From: CAYQTO01 sp964420455 | GTDB taxonomy: Bacteria > Sumerlaeota > Sumerlaeia > SLMS01 | Length of the DNA stretch: 64,000 nt | NCBI GenBank assembly: GCA_964420455.1 | Contig: CAYQTO010000002.1 | Location: 1-64,000, forward strand | Direction: 5' to 3' | Shown here: piece after piece, positions 52,427 through 61,652 of the stretch | Position numbering within the stretch: position 1 is the first letter of the stretch | How the letters are laid out: the number at the start of each line of letters is the position of its first letter | Notes under the pieces: model-generated | What the model was told of the DNA's origin: nothing | The model's database searches: none | What the model saw: only the letters and a program-made list of their open reading frames with translations | Translations under genes and position numbers: made by a program

Positions 52427-53470
52427 ATGGCCGATCAAGCCGCAACCGCGCAGCAGGAGGCCGCCGTCTCGGCGGTGATGGCGTATATCAATGACTACCT
52501 GGACATGCGTTTCCAGCAGGCCCGGCGCGTAAACCCGACCATCGAGCAGGTCTGGCCGGACACTGTCTGGCAGCAGAAGGACATCCTGCGGATTTGCATC
52601 TCGGGGACGAAGGCGTTCGGTCCGGACCGCTACCACGTGGCGGAGTTGCTGCTCGCCGACGATTCCCGCAAGCGGGCGGAACTCTTCAGCCCGAAGAGCC
52701 AGAACTGCCTCCAGGGCGAGATCATCGAGGAGAAGGAGTCGGACGCGCAGCGCACCCGCGGCCAGATGGAGATCCACGACGCGCGGTCGACGATGCGTGT
52801 CGTCGCGCCCCAGTTCGAGGGCATCATCACGCTGATCCAGACGTATATCTGGTGGGACCTTCCGGACGCGGCCCGTCTGGCGCGGTTCGACCGCAAGGTG
52901 GGCCTGCTCCAGCGGCTGAAGGCGGAGGACTACACAGACGACCTCAAGAAGCATTACATGATGGCCATGGGCTTGGAGACGCCGCCGAAGCTCGAGCAGG
53001 CGCGCGAGTTCGAGACGAAGGCCCTCGCCGAGACGATCAATTCCTTCCGCCACGCCCGGGTGGAGGAATCCGGCTACCAGGCGATCATTGCCCACGAGAA
53101 GACACCCGGCGACAACGCGGACCGTTTGATCGAGGCCACCGGCAGCCAGATCGCCACCCTCCGGGGCCTCCAGAACGGCTCCACGCTAGACGAGTCCATG
53201 ACCGAGCAGTTCGCCAAGGCGATGCATTGCGACCCGCAAATGGTGACGAACGAGAAGGCGATCACCTTCCTGGAGAACACGATTGCGGCAAACCGCAAGC
53301 GCCTGCGTCTGGTGCTCGAAGGGGGCGGCAGCGGCGAGCCCTACAACTACAAGCGCCGCCAGCTGGAAAACCTCCGAAAGCGCTTCGAGGAAGTGGTTGC
53401 GGACGACGCCGACGCCTTCGCAACACTGGGTCAACCGCGCCCCACCCGCGACATCGTGGAGAAAGTCTGA
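52427..53470 (+). CDS. Conserved-looking cytoplasmic protein of unknown function
   Basis: 347 residues. The ATG at 52427 has a GGAGG site 9 bases upstream. No signal peptide or transmembrane helix. The sequence is well-behaved and helical: INDYLDMRFQQARRVNPTIEQ, YHVAELLLADDSRKRAELF, TLIQTYIWWDLPDAARLARF, then a long coiled region with ARKRLRLVLEGGG-type ending. I recognise no family. Its position immediately after the DUF4870-like gene and before a secreted protein is the only contextual clue. Confidence 0.7.
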   Translation: MADQAATAQQEAAVSAVMAYINDYLDMRFQQARRVNPTIEQVWPDTVWQQKDILRICISGTKAFGPDRYHVAELLLADDSRKRAELFSPKSQNCLQGEIIEEKESDAQRTRGQMEIHDARSTMRVVAPQFEGIITLIQTYIWWDLPDAARLARFDRKVGLLQRLKAEDYTDDLKKHYMMAMGLETPPKLEQAREFETKALAETINSFRHARVEESGYQAIIAHEKTPGDNADRLIEATGSQIATLRGLQNGSTLDESMTEQFAKAMHCDPQMVTNEKAITFLENTIAANRKRLRLVLEGGGSGEPYNYKRRQLENLRKRFEEVVADDADAFATLGQPRPTRDIVEKV

Positions 53471-53492
53471 ACCCACTCGCAAGGTGCCCCTC

Positions 53493-54500
53493 ATGCATCG
53501 ATCGCCAACATGGAGCGCGCTCGCCGCGCTCCTTCTTCTTGTACCGCTCCTCCTTCCCGCCCAACGGACAGAGACAACCTATGTCCCGAATCTCGAATTG
53601 ATTTCCCACCTCGACGAGACCCGCTACGACGGACCCTCCCGCGCCGCCGCCGCGGTCACCCTCTCCGGCGTCGACGAACGCGAGACCCGCTACAATCCCA
53701 AGGGGACCCTTTCGACCTCGGCCGTGGGGCTCGTGAGCCTGCGCCGCGACGCGGCGGACTATCCGGCGTTCCTCCTCGGGCTCCAGGACGCCGCCATCGC
53801 CTCCTCCGGGTCGCCGCTCAACGTCGCACCGCTGTCAGCCGATACGCCGCAGGAGCAGGTCGATCTCCTCGCCGCCCGCGGCGTCTCCACCTTCCTCGTC
53901 GATTCGCCCCACCCGATGGAGGCCGAGGCCCTGATCCAGCGCAACCGCGAGGGGGGCCGCACGATGGTCCTCATTGCCCAGGCGCTCCCCCGCGGGTTCT
54001 TTCCCCCTCTGGTGGTCGACACGCCGATCCTTCATGCCGAGCGCGCCGGCGAGGAATCGATCCGCCTCGTCGGCAACAACCCGGTCACCATCGCGTATAT
54101 CTACGAGAACTACCCGGAGGAACTGCCGACGGAGGACCTCGGGGGGGCGATCCTGCGCGCGTTCCGCCGGCCCTTCGACAATGTGGCGCCGGAGATCAAC
54201 CTGGAGGCGTTCGACCCCGCTCGCCATCTCGATCCCGGCAATCCGCCGGCGGTGGTGGTGGCGCTGACGGCGGAGGACTCGGCCCGCCACGCGCTCACCC
54301 TTCGCGAGCGCTTCCCCGATTCGCGGCTCGTGCTCGTTGGCGAAAGCCCGGAGGTGCTCGCCGCGTGCGAGCGGGGCGACATCGATGTGCGCGTTCGGCC
54401 CGACTATGCACGGCTCCTCGCCTTCGCCATGAGCGAGGCCCGCGAGAAGTCTCCCGTCCCCCTCGTGCTCCACGGCACGGCGGACCGCCTCATCTGGTAA
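53493..54500 (+). CDS. Exported protein of unknown function
   Basis: 335 residues from the ATG at 53493. The signal peptide (SALAALLLLVPLLLPA) is cut before QRTETTY. The mature part is Asp/Glu/Arg-rich and mixed alpha/beta, with a repeated-looking pattern LVDSPHPMEAEALIQRNREGG, VVVALTAEDSARHALTLRERF and LVLVGESPEVLAACERGDID. These read like alternating strand-helix units of a Rossmann-like or receiver-like fold. No catalytic residues are evident. It lies between the unknown gene at 52427 and aspA. Confidence 0.7.
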   Translation: MHRSPTWSALAALLLLVPLLLPAQRTETTYVPNLELISHLDETRYDGPSRAAAAVTLSGVDERETRYNPKGTLSTSAVGLVSLRRDAADYPAFLLGLQDAAIASSGSPLNVAPLSADTPQEQVDLLAARGVSTFLVDSPHPMEAEALIQRNREGGRTMVLIAQALPRGFFPPLVVDTPILHAERAGEESIRLVGNNPVTIAYIYENYPEELPTEDLGGAILRAFRRPFDNVAPEINLEAFDPARHLDPGNPPAVVVALTAEDSARHALTLRERFPDSRLVLVGESPEVLAACERGDIDVRVRPDYARLLAFAMSEAREKSPVPLVLHGTADRLIW

Positions 54501-54557
54501 TTCCAGCCCCGGTGGCTGCGATCACTCACCCCCATCCGAAAAGGACCCGCACCGACC

Positions 54558-55967
54558 ATGAGTGAGAAGTTCCGCATCGAGAAGGATTCGCTCGGCGACG
54601 TCCAAATCCCCGACGGCGCGTACTGGGGCACCACCACCCAACGCGCCGTCCACGTCTATCCCATCAGTGGGCTGCGCCAGCATCCCAAGTTCATCGACGC
54701 CTATGTGATGCTCAAGATGGCGGCGGCCAGGGCGAACAAGAAGGGCAAGGCGCTCCCCGCAAAGGTCGCCGACGCCATCGTCAAGGCCGGCCAGGAAATC
54801 CTCAAGGGTGACCTTCGCGACCAGTTCGTCGTCGACGTCTTTCAGATGGGCGCCGGCACCTCCTTCCACATGAACGTGAACGAGGTGCTCGCCAACCGCG
54901 CGAACGAACTCCTTGGCGGCACCCTTGGCAACTACGAGCACGTGAACCCGAACAACCACGTGAACTTCGGCCAGTCGACCAACGACACGTTCCCGACGAC
55001 GATCCGGCTCGCGTGCCTCCTGATGCTGCGCGATCACCTTCACAAGCCGCTCGTGGACCTGGAGAACGCCCTGAAGAAGAAGGGCCAGGAGTTCGACAAG
55101 GTCCTCAAGAGCGCACGGACGCACCTCCAGGACGCGGTGCCCATCCGCCTTGGCCAGGAATTCACCGCCTACGCGGAGGCGATCAACCGATGCCACAAGT
55201 TCATCGGCAAGGCGCGCGACAGCGTCTGCGAACTCGGCATCGGGGGCAGCGCCGCGGGTACCGGCCTGAACACCGCGCCCGGTTACCGCGAGAACATCCT
55301 CGAGGAACTCAGGAAGCTCACGAAGATCGACGACCTGCGCCTTGCCGCCGACATGCGCGAGGCCATGCAGAGCCAGCGCCCCATCGCCGAGCTCAGCGCC
55401 GCACTCCGCAATCTCGCCCTCGAAATCAGCCGCATCAACAACGACCTGCGCCTGCTCTCCTCCGGCCCGACCACCGGCCTCGCCGAAATCGAACTCCCCC
55501 CCGTCGCCCCCGGCTCCTCCATCATGCCCGGCAAGATCAACCCCTCCATTCCCGAGATGTGCAACATGGTCTGCTTCGAGGTGATCGGCAACGACACCTC
55601 CGTCAGCTGGGCCGTCGGCGCCGGCCAGCTCGAACTCAACGTCATGATGCCCCTCATGGCCCACAAGATGAACACCAGCATCCACGTCCTCGGCAGCATG
55701 ATCACCCAGATGACCAACCTCTGCATCAAGGGCATCAAGGTGAACAGGGACCGGTGCCAGATGTACGTGGAAAGCAGCGTGGCGATCGCGACGGCCCTCA
55801 ACCCGTACATCGGCTACAAGGCCGCGGCCGACGTGGTGAAGGTCGCCGTGGCGGAGAACAAGACGGTGATCCAGGTCGTGCGCGAGAAGGAGCTCCTCAC
55901 CGAGGCCCAGATCGCCGAGATCATGGACCCGATCAAGATGACCGAGCCCGGAGTTGCGGGAAAGTAA
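54558..55967 (+). CDS. aspA: Aspartate ammonia-lyase (aspartase), fumarase/aspartase superfamily
   Basis: 469 residues. The superfamily signature GSSIMPGKINPSIPE (about 313-327) contains the catalytic Ser loop. Other blocks are GTSFHMNVNEVLANRANELLGG, NNHVNFGQSTNDTFPT and SARTHLQDAVP. The segment LLSSGPTTGLAEIELP and the ending ELLTEAQIAEIMDPIKMTEPG favour aspartase over class II fumarase, but the latter remains possible. It converts aspartate to fumarate and ammonia. A very strong terminator follows. Confidence 0.88.
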   Translation: MSEKFRIEKDSLGDVQIPDGAYWGTTTQRAVHVYPISGLRQHPKFIDAYVMLKMAAARANKKGKALPAKVADAIVKAGQEILKGDLRDQFVVDVFQMGAGTSFHMNVNEVLANRANELLGGTLGNYEHVNPNNHVNFGQSTNDTFPTTIRLACLLMLRDHLHKPLVDLENALKKKGQEFDKVLKSARTHLQDAVPIRLGQEFTAYAEAINRCHKFIGKARDSVCELGIGGSAAGTGLNTAPGYRENILEELRKLTKIDDLRLAADMREAMQSQRPIAELSAALRNLALEISRINNDLRLLSSGPTTGLAEIELPPVAPGSSIMPGKINPSIPEMCNMVCFEVIGNDTSVSWAVGAGQLELNVMMPLMAHKMNTSIHVLGSMITQMTNLCIKGIKVNRDRCQMYVESSVAIATALNPYIGYKAAADVVKVAVAENKTVIQVVREKELLTEAQIAEIMDPIKMTEPGVAGK

Positions 55968-55995
55968 CCCGGCACCACGACGGAGGAAACGCGCC

Positions 55996-56030
55996 GGGGA
56001 GGGCCCATGGGCCCTCCCCAGTTTTTTTTT
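55996..56030 (+). terminator. Strong Rho-independent terminator after aspA
   Basis: A perfect 11-bp stem (GGGGAGGGCCC 55996-56006, GGGCCCTCCCC 56009-56019) with a two-base loop is followed by nine Ts (56022-56030). It lies 29 bases past the aspA stop and also faces the convergent glycosidase gene. Confidence 0.92.
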
Positions 56031-56123
56031 CGCGGCAATTCTCGAAGGAACAAGCGTCTGTCTTTATAGACGATTCTTCCTGGCAATCGGCGAGCGCAAG
56101 GGGTCCGGGCGCGCCTGGCTCCT

Positions 56124-57617
56124 TCAATACACCGTCCAGCCGAGGGGATCGGTGGCAGGCGTCGGGTCGACGACGGTCTTCTCCGACTCGTTCCCCAGCC
56201 GGTCCACCGCCGTGACGACCACCCCCTCGACGCTGCCCGAGATCACCCGCTGGGTGGAGGCCGCGTTGAGGATCACATACTCCCAGGCGCTGTTGCGGTA
56301 TTGATAGAAGACATAGTTGCGGACGTCGGCGGGGTCCACCGGGGTCCACTGGACCAGGTTGTCGGTGATGGTGACGTCGGGCGGGGCGGGGGCGACGTCG
56401 TCGAGCCAAGGCATCGGGGGCCGGAGGGCCTGCTGGCTGTAGGGCCCGTTCATGAGCAGCGTGCGCTGCCCGTCGATGTTATTCTGGAGCCACTCCATGC
56501 GAAAGTGCACGTTGCCGGTGGCGCCGCTGCGGGCTTGGGTTTCCTCGACCTGGCGGACGATTTCCTCCGGGGGCCAGTTGGTGGAGCCGGAGGTCTTGTA
56601 GTTGGCCAGCCCGGGCCAGATCTCCCGGTCCTGCACGTTTTCGGAAATCCACCAGTCCATGAGGGCCGTATAGCTTTGGGCGGGGGGATCGATCTCCCAG
56701 TAGATTTGCGGCGTCAGGTAATCGAGCCAGCCCTCGCGGAGCCAGAGGCGCGAGTCGGCGTAGAGAGAGGCGTAGGCGTCGAAGCCCGCAATGCCCGGCG
56801 GGTTGCCCGGTCGCCAGATGCCAAAGGGGCTGATGCCGAACTGGACGTGGTCCTTCTCGGCGCGTATATCGTTATAGACGTCGCGGATGAAGGTATTGAC
56901 CGAGTCGCGGCGCCAGTCCGCCTTGTCGAGGGTGCCACCTCCATTGAGGTAGGCCTGGTAGGTGCCCGCATCGGGGAACTCCTCCGATGTGGGATACGGA
57001 TAGAAATAGTCGTCGAAATGGACGCCATCGACGTCGTAGCGCGAGACGACGTCCATGATGACGGAGCGGGAGTAATCCTGGACCTCCGGATCGCCGGGGT
57101 TGAGCCACTTGTATCCGCCGTAGTCGACCACGAGGTCCGGGTTGGTGCGGCTGACGTGGGTGGAGTGGAAGCTGGAGCCGGAGCTGACGCCGGCGCGGTA
57201 GGGGTTGAACCAGGCGTGGACCTCCATACCCCGGGCGTGGGCGAGGTCGAGGACCTCCTGGAGGGGGTCCCACGCGGGGCTGGGGGCCGTGCCCTGCGAC
57301 CCCGTGAGGTACCGCGACCAGGGCTCTATGGTGGAGGGGTACATGGCATCGCATTCCGACCGGACCTGGAACACGAGGGCGTTGAGGCGCATGGAGGCGG
57401 CGGTGGAGACGATCGCCTGGAGCTCGGCGCGGGCCTGGCTCGTGGTGAGCGAGGACCGTGAGGGCCAATCGAGATTGACGACGGTGGCCACCCAGGCGGC
57501 GCGGAACTCCCGCGGCACCAGGTCGTCGGGCGGCGGAGCGGGGGGCGTGCCGGCCGTTGCGCCCGCCGCCGCCAGCAGGCACGCGCCCGCCACGATTCCT
57601 CTCATCCCCATGTTCAT
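56124..57617 (-). CDS. Exported GHL10/DUF187-type glycoside hydrolase
   Basis: 497 residues. The ATG at 57617 has an AAGGGAA site; ATGs at 57611 and 57605 are further options, all before the signal peptide (GIVAGACLLAAAGATA). The family start REFRAAWVATVVNLDWPS, the block MRLNALVFQVRSECDAMYPS, GMEVHAWFNPYRAG, and VHFDDYFYPYPTS with its acidic residues identify the GHL10 (DUF187, YngK-like) TIM-barrel hydrolases. A fibronectin-III-like domain lies at the C-terminus (PPDVTITDNLVQWTPVDP). Substrates are proposed to be bacterial polysaccharides. It is downstream of the GT-C-like gene on the same strand. Confidence 0.9.
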   Translation of the reverse strand: MNMGMRGIVAGACLLAAAGATAGTPPAPPPDDLVPREFRAAWVATVVNLDWPSRSSLTTSQARAELQAIVSTAASMRLNALVFQVRSECDAMYPSTIEPWSRYLTGSQGTAPSPAWDPLQEVLDLAHARGMEVHAWFNPYRAGVSSGSSFHSTHVSRTNPDLVVDYGGYKWLNPGDPEVQDYSRSVIMDVVSRYDVDGVHFDDYFYPYPTSEEFPDAGTYQAYLNGGGTLDKADWRRDSVNTFIRDVYNDIRAEKDHVQFGISPFGIWRPGNPPGIAGFDAYASLYADSRLWLREGWLDYLTPQIYWEIDPPAQSYTALMDWWISENVQDREIWPGLANYKTSGSTNWPPEEIVRQVEETQARSGATGNVHFRMEWLQNNIDGQRTLLMNGPYSQQALRPPMPWLDDVAPAPPDVTITDNLVQWTPVDPADVRNYVFYQYRNSAWEYVILNAASTQRVISGSVEGVVVTAVDRLGNESEKTVVDPTPATDPLGWTVY

Positions 57618-57706
57618 CGTTTTGTTTCCCTTGGAAAAATCGGGGTCCTCCCCCGGAGCAACGAGGGCACCCGATTGCCCACCGGGATTCAAACAAAAAG
57701 CGGAGT

Positions 57707-59836
57707 TCAGGGCGTGGGCGCCGCGAGCCAGTAGTGGGCACTGGTCCAGGCGCCGCGGTGGGGCTCGGGGGTGATTTCGATGGTCCAGGCGGTGCCGCCG
57801 GCCTCGTCGAAGATCGACCCGAGGTCGAGCCGCACGTCGCGGACTGTCTCCGGCACCGGGACGGTGCGCTCCGCCCGGTAGCCGGTCGTGTTCGAGACGA
57901 CGGCCACGCGGAGGCGCTCCGCCGCCGGTTCGGCGACGGGCGTTGCCGGGCGCCCGATCCGCATTACCAGCGTGGAGACACCGGCGGGAAAGGTGGCGGG
58001 GGCGAAGTGGAAGGCCTCGCCGCGGACGATGCGGGCGCCCTCCACGGCGGCAAGGGTGCCGGTGGTGGACCCGTCGCTGATCTCGAGACGGACCGTTGGC
58101 GCGAGGGGTTGGGGCCACGCCCGGTGGTTGCCGTCATGGGGTCCGATGGCAAACGTATAGACGGCGGTGCGTTCCGAGGCGAGGTCGGCAACGTCCACCT
58201 CCAGGAGGGCGCGCTCGCCGGGGCTCCCGGGCCACCGGTCGCCCGCGTCCATTGCCCCCCAGTCCACCGGCGTCGCCTCCAGCACGATCCCCGACGTGAT
58301 CGAGGTTCGCGGGATCGAGACGGACCACTCAGGCGCGAGACGGGGAAAGGCGGGGCTCCACCAGTTGGGATAACTGACGAGGAGGCGGGGACGCCGGTCG
58401 GCGGCAAGGCGGGACAGCGCCTCGAGCACCGCTCCCTCGCCATGGGGCGTGGCCCGGGTGAATTCCCCGCTGCCAAGCCCCACCAGGTCGTGCTTCAGCC
58501 CATTGGTGTAGTAGGCGAGGACACCGGCGTCGGTGATGGCGACGGGTTCGCGCTCGGCGGCGAGGGGAAACGTTGCCCGACGCAGCAGGTGGAAGATGTC
58601 CCGGCTGTTGCGGCCATGCTCCGCCGTCCAGAAGACGAGCGAGGGGAGGGACGCCACGAGGAGCGCGAGGCCGACGGCCTTCAGCGCGGTTTCCTCGTGT
58701 TGCTGGAAGAGCTGGCTCAGGCGCCACAGGCCAACGACCCCGAGGACCACGAGCAGCACCGTGTACGGGGCGAGGTAGCGTTGCTGGTGGATGAAGGGGA
58801 GGCCGCTGGCGGCGACGCTGGCGAGGCCAAGGAGCCAGGCGAGGACGAGCAGGGTGCCGCCGGCGGGTCGGCCGTCGCGGCTTTCCCCCACCACCAGCAT
58901 CCCCGCCCCAAACAGACCGGCCACCGCGAGGCCCGGCGCCAGGTAGGGGAGCGACGTGGTCCCCTTGAACGCCGCATAGGCGTCGTCCGGGACGAGGTTG
59001 GCGTGAAAGCGGACGATGCCGGCAAGGGTGTCACCCATGACCGCGAACCGGTCCGCCCAGCCATAATAGGGCGCGGAGGAGAGGCCCTTGATCGTGAGTC
59101 CGGCGGGACGCCAGTCGCCCGTCGCCACCCACAGGATCGCCAGCCAGCCACCCAGCATGAGGAAGCCGAGAAGAAAGAGCGGTGCGGGAATGGCGGGTGA
59201 CTGGCGCCCGCGGCGGAGCGCCACCGCCAGCCCGGCGACGGCCAGCAGCACGCCCTCGGGCCGGACCAGCGGCAGGAGCGCCACCGCCGCGAGGGCCACC
59301 AGCCGCCCGTGGGGACGCCCCGCCTGCCACCAGGCATGGGCCCCCAGCACGCCCCCCAGCAGCAGCAGCGTATAGACGCCGGTCTCCATGCCCGAGAGAA
59401 AGTTCCACAGGAGGTGGCCGTTGGCGAGCACCAGGCCACCGGCGATCGCCCCCGGCAGGCAGTGCGACAGGCGCTTGGTCAACTGGTAGGTCCAAACCGG
59501 CAGCAGCATCCATTGGAGGACACCAAAGGCGAAGGCCGCCGCGGCCCCCCGCACGCCGTCGAAGCCGAGCGCCAGCGCCGGGGAGAGCAGCAGGACGTAG
59601 AGCGGGCTGGTCATGCCGCCGGAGGGGGCGGCACCCTCCGTATAGACGAGGGGCGAGCCGGCCGCCAGTTGCCGAGCGTACTGGAGATGGATATACGAAT
59701 CGTCGAGCGGGAGCATGAAGTGACCGCCGGCCAGATTCCAGGACACGGCGGCGACGACCACCGCCTGGACGAAGGCCACCAGCGCGAGGCCGACGAACCA
59801 CTTGCGGTCGTCCGGATCTGTCTCGAAGGGGAACAC
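57707..59836 (-). CDS. GT-C-like multi-pass membrane glycosyltransferase-type protein
   Basis: 709 residues from GTG 59836. The first extracytoplasmic loop contains LDDSYIHLQYARQL, the acidic pair plus aromatic pattern typical of GT-C glycosyltransferases that use polyprenyl-linked sugars. Ten or more transmembrane helices follow to about residue 420. The C-terminal 290 residues form a soluble beta-rich domain outside the membrane. It may transfer sugars to lipids, proteins or glycans at the periplasmic face. It is followed by the GHL10 hydrolase gene (90 bases apart, same strand), an arrangement consistent with surface glycan handling. Confidence 0.8.
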   Translation of the reverse strand: MFPFETDPDDRKWFVGLALVAFVQAVVVAAVSWNLAGGHFMLPLDDSYIHLQYARQLAAGSPLVYTEGAAPSGGMTSPLYVLLLSPALALGFDGVRGAAAAFAFGVLQWMLLPVWTYQLTKRLSHCLPGAIAGGLVLANGHLLWNFLSGMETGVYTLLLLGGVLGAHAWWQAGRPHGRLVALAAVALLPLVRPEGVLLAVAGLAVALRRGRQSPAIPAPLFLLGFLMLGGWLAILWVATGDWRPAGLTIKGLSSAPYYGWADRFAVMGDTLAGIVRFHANLVPDDAYAAFKGTTSLPYLAPGLAVAGLFGAGMLVVGESRDGRPAGGTLLVLAWLLGLASVAASGLPFIHQQRYLAPYTVLLVVLGVVGLWRLSQLFQQHEETALKAVGLALLVASLPSLVFWTAEHGRNSRDIFHLLRRATFPLAAEREPVAITDAGVLAYYTNGLKHDLVGLGSGEFTRATPHGEGAVLEALSRLAADRRPRLLVSYPNWWSPAFPRLAPEWSVSIPRTSITSGIVLEATPVDWGAMDAGDRWPGSPGERALLEVDVADLASERTAVYTFAIGPHDGNHRAWPQPLAPTVRLEISDGSTTGTLAAVEGARIVRGEAFHFAPATFPAGVSTLVMRIGRPATPVAEPAAERLRVAVVSNTTGYRAERTVPVPETVRDVRLDLGSIFDEAGGTAWTIEITPEPHRGAWTSAHYWLAAPTP

Positions 59837-59976
59837 GCGGCGGGAGCACCCCGGCGGTTGGAATGCGCCCGAGGCTTTGGGGGGCGTCGCTCAAGGTCAA
59901 CGGCCATCGCCGGCCCACGGCTTTCATTGGCAGCAGGGCCCGACCCCCACTAGGAGGAATCGTCAGGAGAAACACC

Positions 59977-61092
59977 GTGCCCTTTCTGGACCACGCCGCC
60001 ACCACCCCCATCGATCCGGAGATCGCGTAGCAGGTCGCCCGCGACATGGCCGACCCGATGAATGCCTCGTCGGTGCATCGCCATGGCCAGCGTGCCCGCG
60101 CCCTCCTCGAGGAAGCACGCGAGGAGATCGCCGACCTCCTGGGCACCGACCCGGATACGGTTGTCTTCACGTCGAGCGCCACCGAGGCCAACAACCTCGC
60201 CCTGCGGGGCTACACCCTGAGACAGAACCGCGCCGGCCTTCTCCCAAGGATTCTCACCTCCGACCTCGAGCATGCCTGCATCCGCGAGACAGCCGCGTGG
60301 CTCGGGCGGACGGAGGCCGCCGAAATCATCAGGCTGGCCGTGGGCGAGGACGGCCGGGCCGACCTCCACGGCGCGCCCCCGGCGGACCTTCTTTGCCTGA
60401 TGGCGGTCCAGAACGAAACCGGAGTCATCCAGGACGCCACCGCGGCCCGGGCCCACCGCGACGCCCATAGCGGCCTCTGGCTTTGCGACGCCACCCAGGG
60501 GCTCCTGTCGCTCGACGTCTCGCTCCCCTCGCTGGGCGCGGACCTCGTCAGCCTGTCGTCGCATAAGATCCACGGCCCGGCGGGGGTGGGGCTGCTGGCG
60601 GGTCCGGGTATCTGGCAATTGGAACCGCTGCTCACCGGCGGGCCGCAGGAGGGGGAGCTGCGGGCGGGGACCCAACCGGTGGCCCTGATCCGCGGCTTCG
60701 TCGCCGCCGCACGAAAGGCGATTCTTCAGCAAAATCGGCACAGGGAACGGATGGAGCAATTGGAGGCGCTCTTTTTGAGTCACCTTTCCCGCCACACCGG
60801 ACCATTCTGGATCAATGGGGGCAATCCCCGGGTTCCCGGCTTTCTCAACCTGAGCTTCCCTGGCCTGGCCGGGGCGGATGCGGTCATCGCCCTTGATGTG
60901 AAAGGCTTTTCGGTCTCCTCCGGGTCCGCCTGCTCCACCGGCGTGGTCCAGAATTCAGCGGCTTTAGCCGTGATGTTCCCTAACATGGAGGACCGTGTGA
61001 GGGGCGGGATCAGAATCGTGTTCGGGCGGGGAACGACGGAGGCGGATGTCATATCGTTATCTGAAGAAATGGCCATGCTCGTCCGTCGGTGA
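59977..61092 (+). pseudogene. Cysteine desulfurase (NifS/IscS type) interrupted by an in-frame TAG at codon 18
   Basis: A GTG at 59977 has a perfect AGGAG site 7 bases upstream and begins the conserved IscS start FLDHAATTPIDPEIA. Codon 18 (60028-60030) is TAG. The frame then continues without interruption, QVARDMADPMNASSVHRHGQ, to a full-length C-terminus. The PLP-lysine region SSHKIHGPAG and the catalytic loop SSGSACSTG are intact, and 370 sense codons match the family. An internal ATG at 60046 would give 348 residues missing the DHAATTP motif. A single base change (GAG or CAG to TAG), a sequencing error or translational readthrough would explain it. TAG ends other genes here, so general reassignment is unlikely. 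Confidence 0.85.
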
Positions 61093-61217
61093 TGATCTGG
61101 ACTCGGGGTTGCTGACGGGGATCCACAAGGCACCAATATTTCTTTCGCTTGCCGAAGGATTTAGGGCTTGCCCCAGAGACCCCGCTCTCCACATTGTCGA
61201 CGTTGAGGAATATAAGA

Positions 61218-61589
61218 ATGCCCATGCGTTCTCTCACCCCCCAGATGCGCAGCAAGGTTGCCGAGCGTTTTCGTGCACTCGGCGACGAGACCCGGCTTCG
61301 CCTGCTGGTTCGCCTGTACGAAGGCGAGTGCAATGTTTCCCGCCTGAGCCACGAGCTCGGGGTCGGCCAGGCATCCGTCTCCAAGCACCTGGCGACCCTC
61401 CGTAACGTCGGATTCCTCAAGGTCCGACGCCAGGGTGCCCAGTCCTTCTACAGCATCTGCGACGACGCCATGTTCGACATCTGCAACCAGATGGCGGCCG
61501 GCGTGTTGCGCCATCACAGCGAGATGAACGAGTCGCTCGGCCTGCGGGGAAAGAAGACCAACGGGCGCACGGTGGAGACCGGGGTGTGA
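61218..61589 (+). CDS. ArsR-family transcriptional regulator
   Basis: 123 residues from the ATG at 61218 (GAGG site); a second ATG at 61224 is possible. The winged helix-turn-helix is clear: RFRALGDETRLRLLVRLYEG, then NVSRLSHELGVGQASVSKHLATL as the recognition region, and LKVRRQGAQSFYSI as the wing. Several Cys are present (GECNVS, CDDAMFDICNQ), as in ArsR relatives that sense metals or persulfides. It is 63 bases upstream of the CoA-disulfide-reductase/rhodanese fusion, which suggests control of that gene, likely in response to sulfur species. The signal is inferred. Confidence 0.88.
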   Translation: MPMRSLTPQMRSKVAERFRALGDETRLRLLVRLYEGECNVSRLSHELGVGQASVSKHLATLRNVGFLKVRRQGAQSFYSICDDAMFDICNQMAAGVLRHHSEMNESLGLRGKKTNGRTVETGV

Positions 61590-61652
61590 TCCAGAGGCCT
61601 CTCCCTCGCGGTGCCTGACCGGGCCAATCACTCCCAAGACCGGAGGTGAGCC

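Noticed and set aside
60028..60030. TAG read as a reassigned sense codon (for example pyrrolysine)
   Set aside because: Other genes in the window (for example those ending at 9549, 12180, 37941 and 42218) end with TAG, and no pyl genes are visible; mutation, error or limited suppression is simpler.
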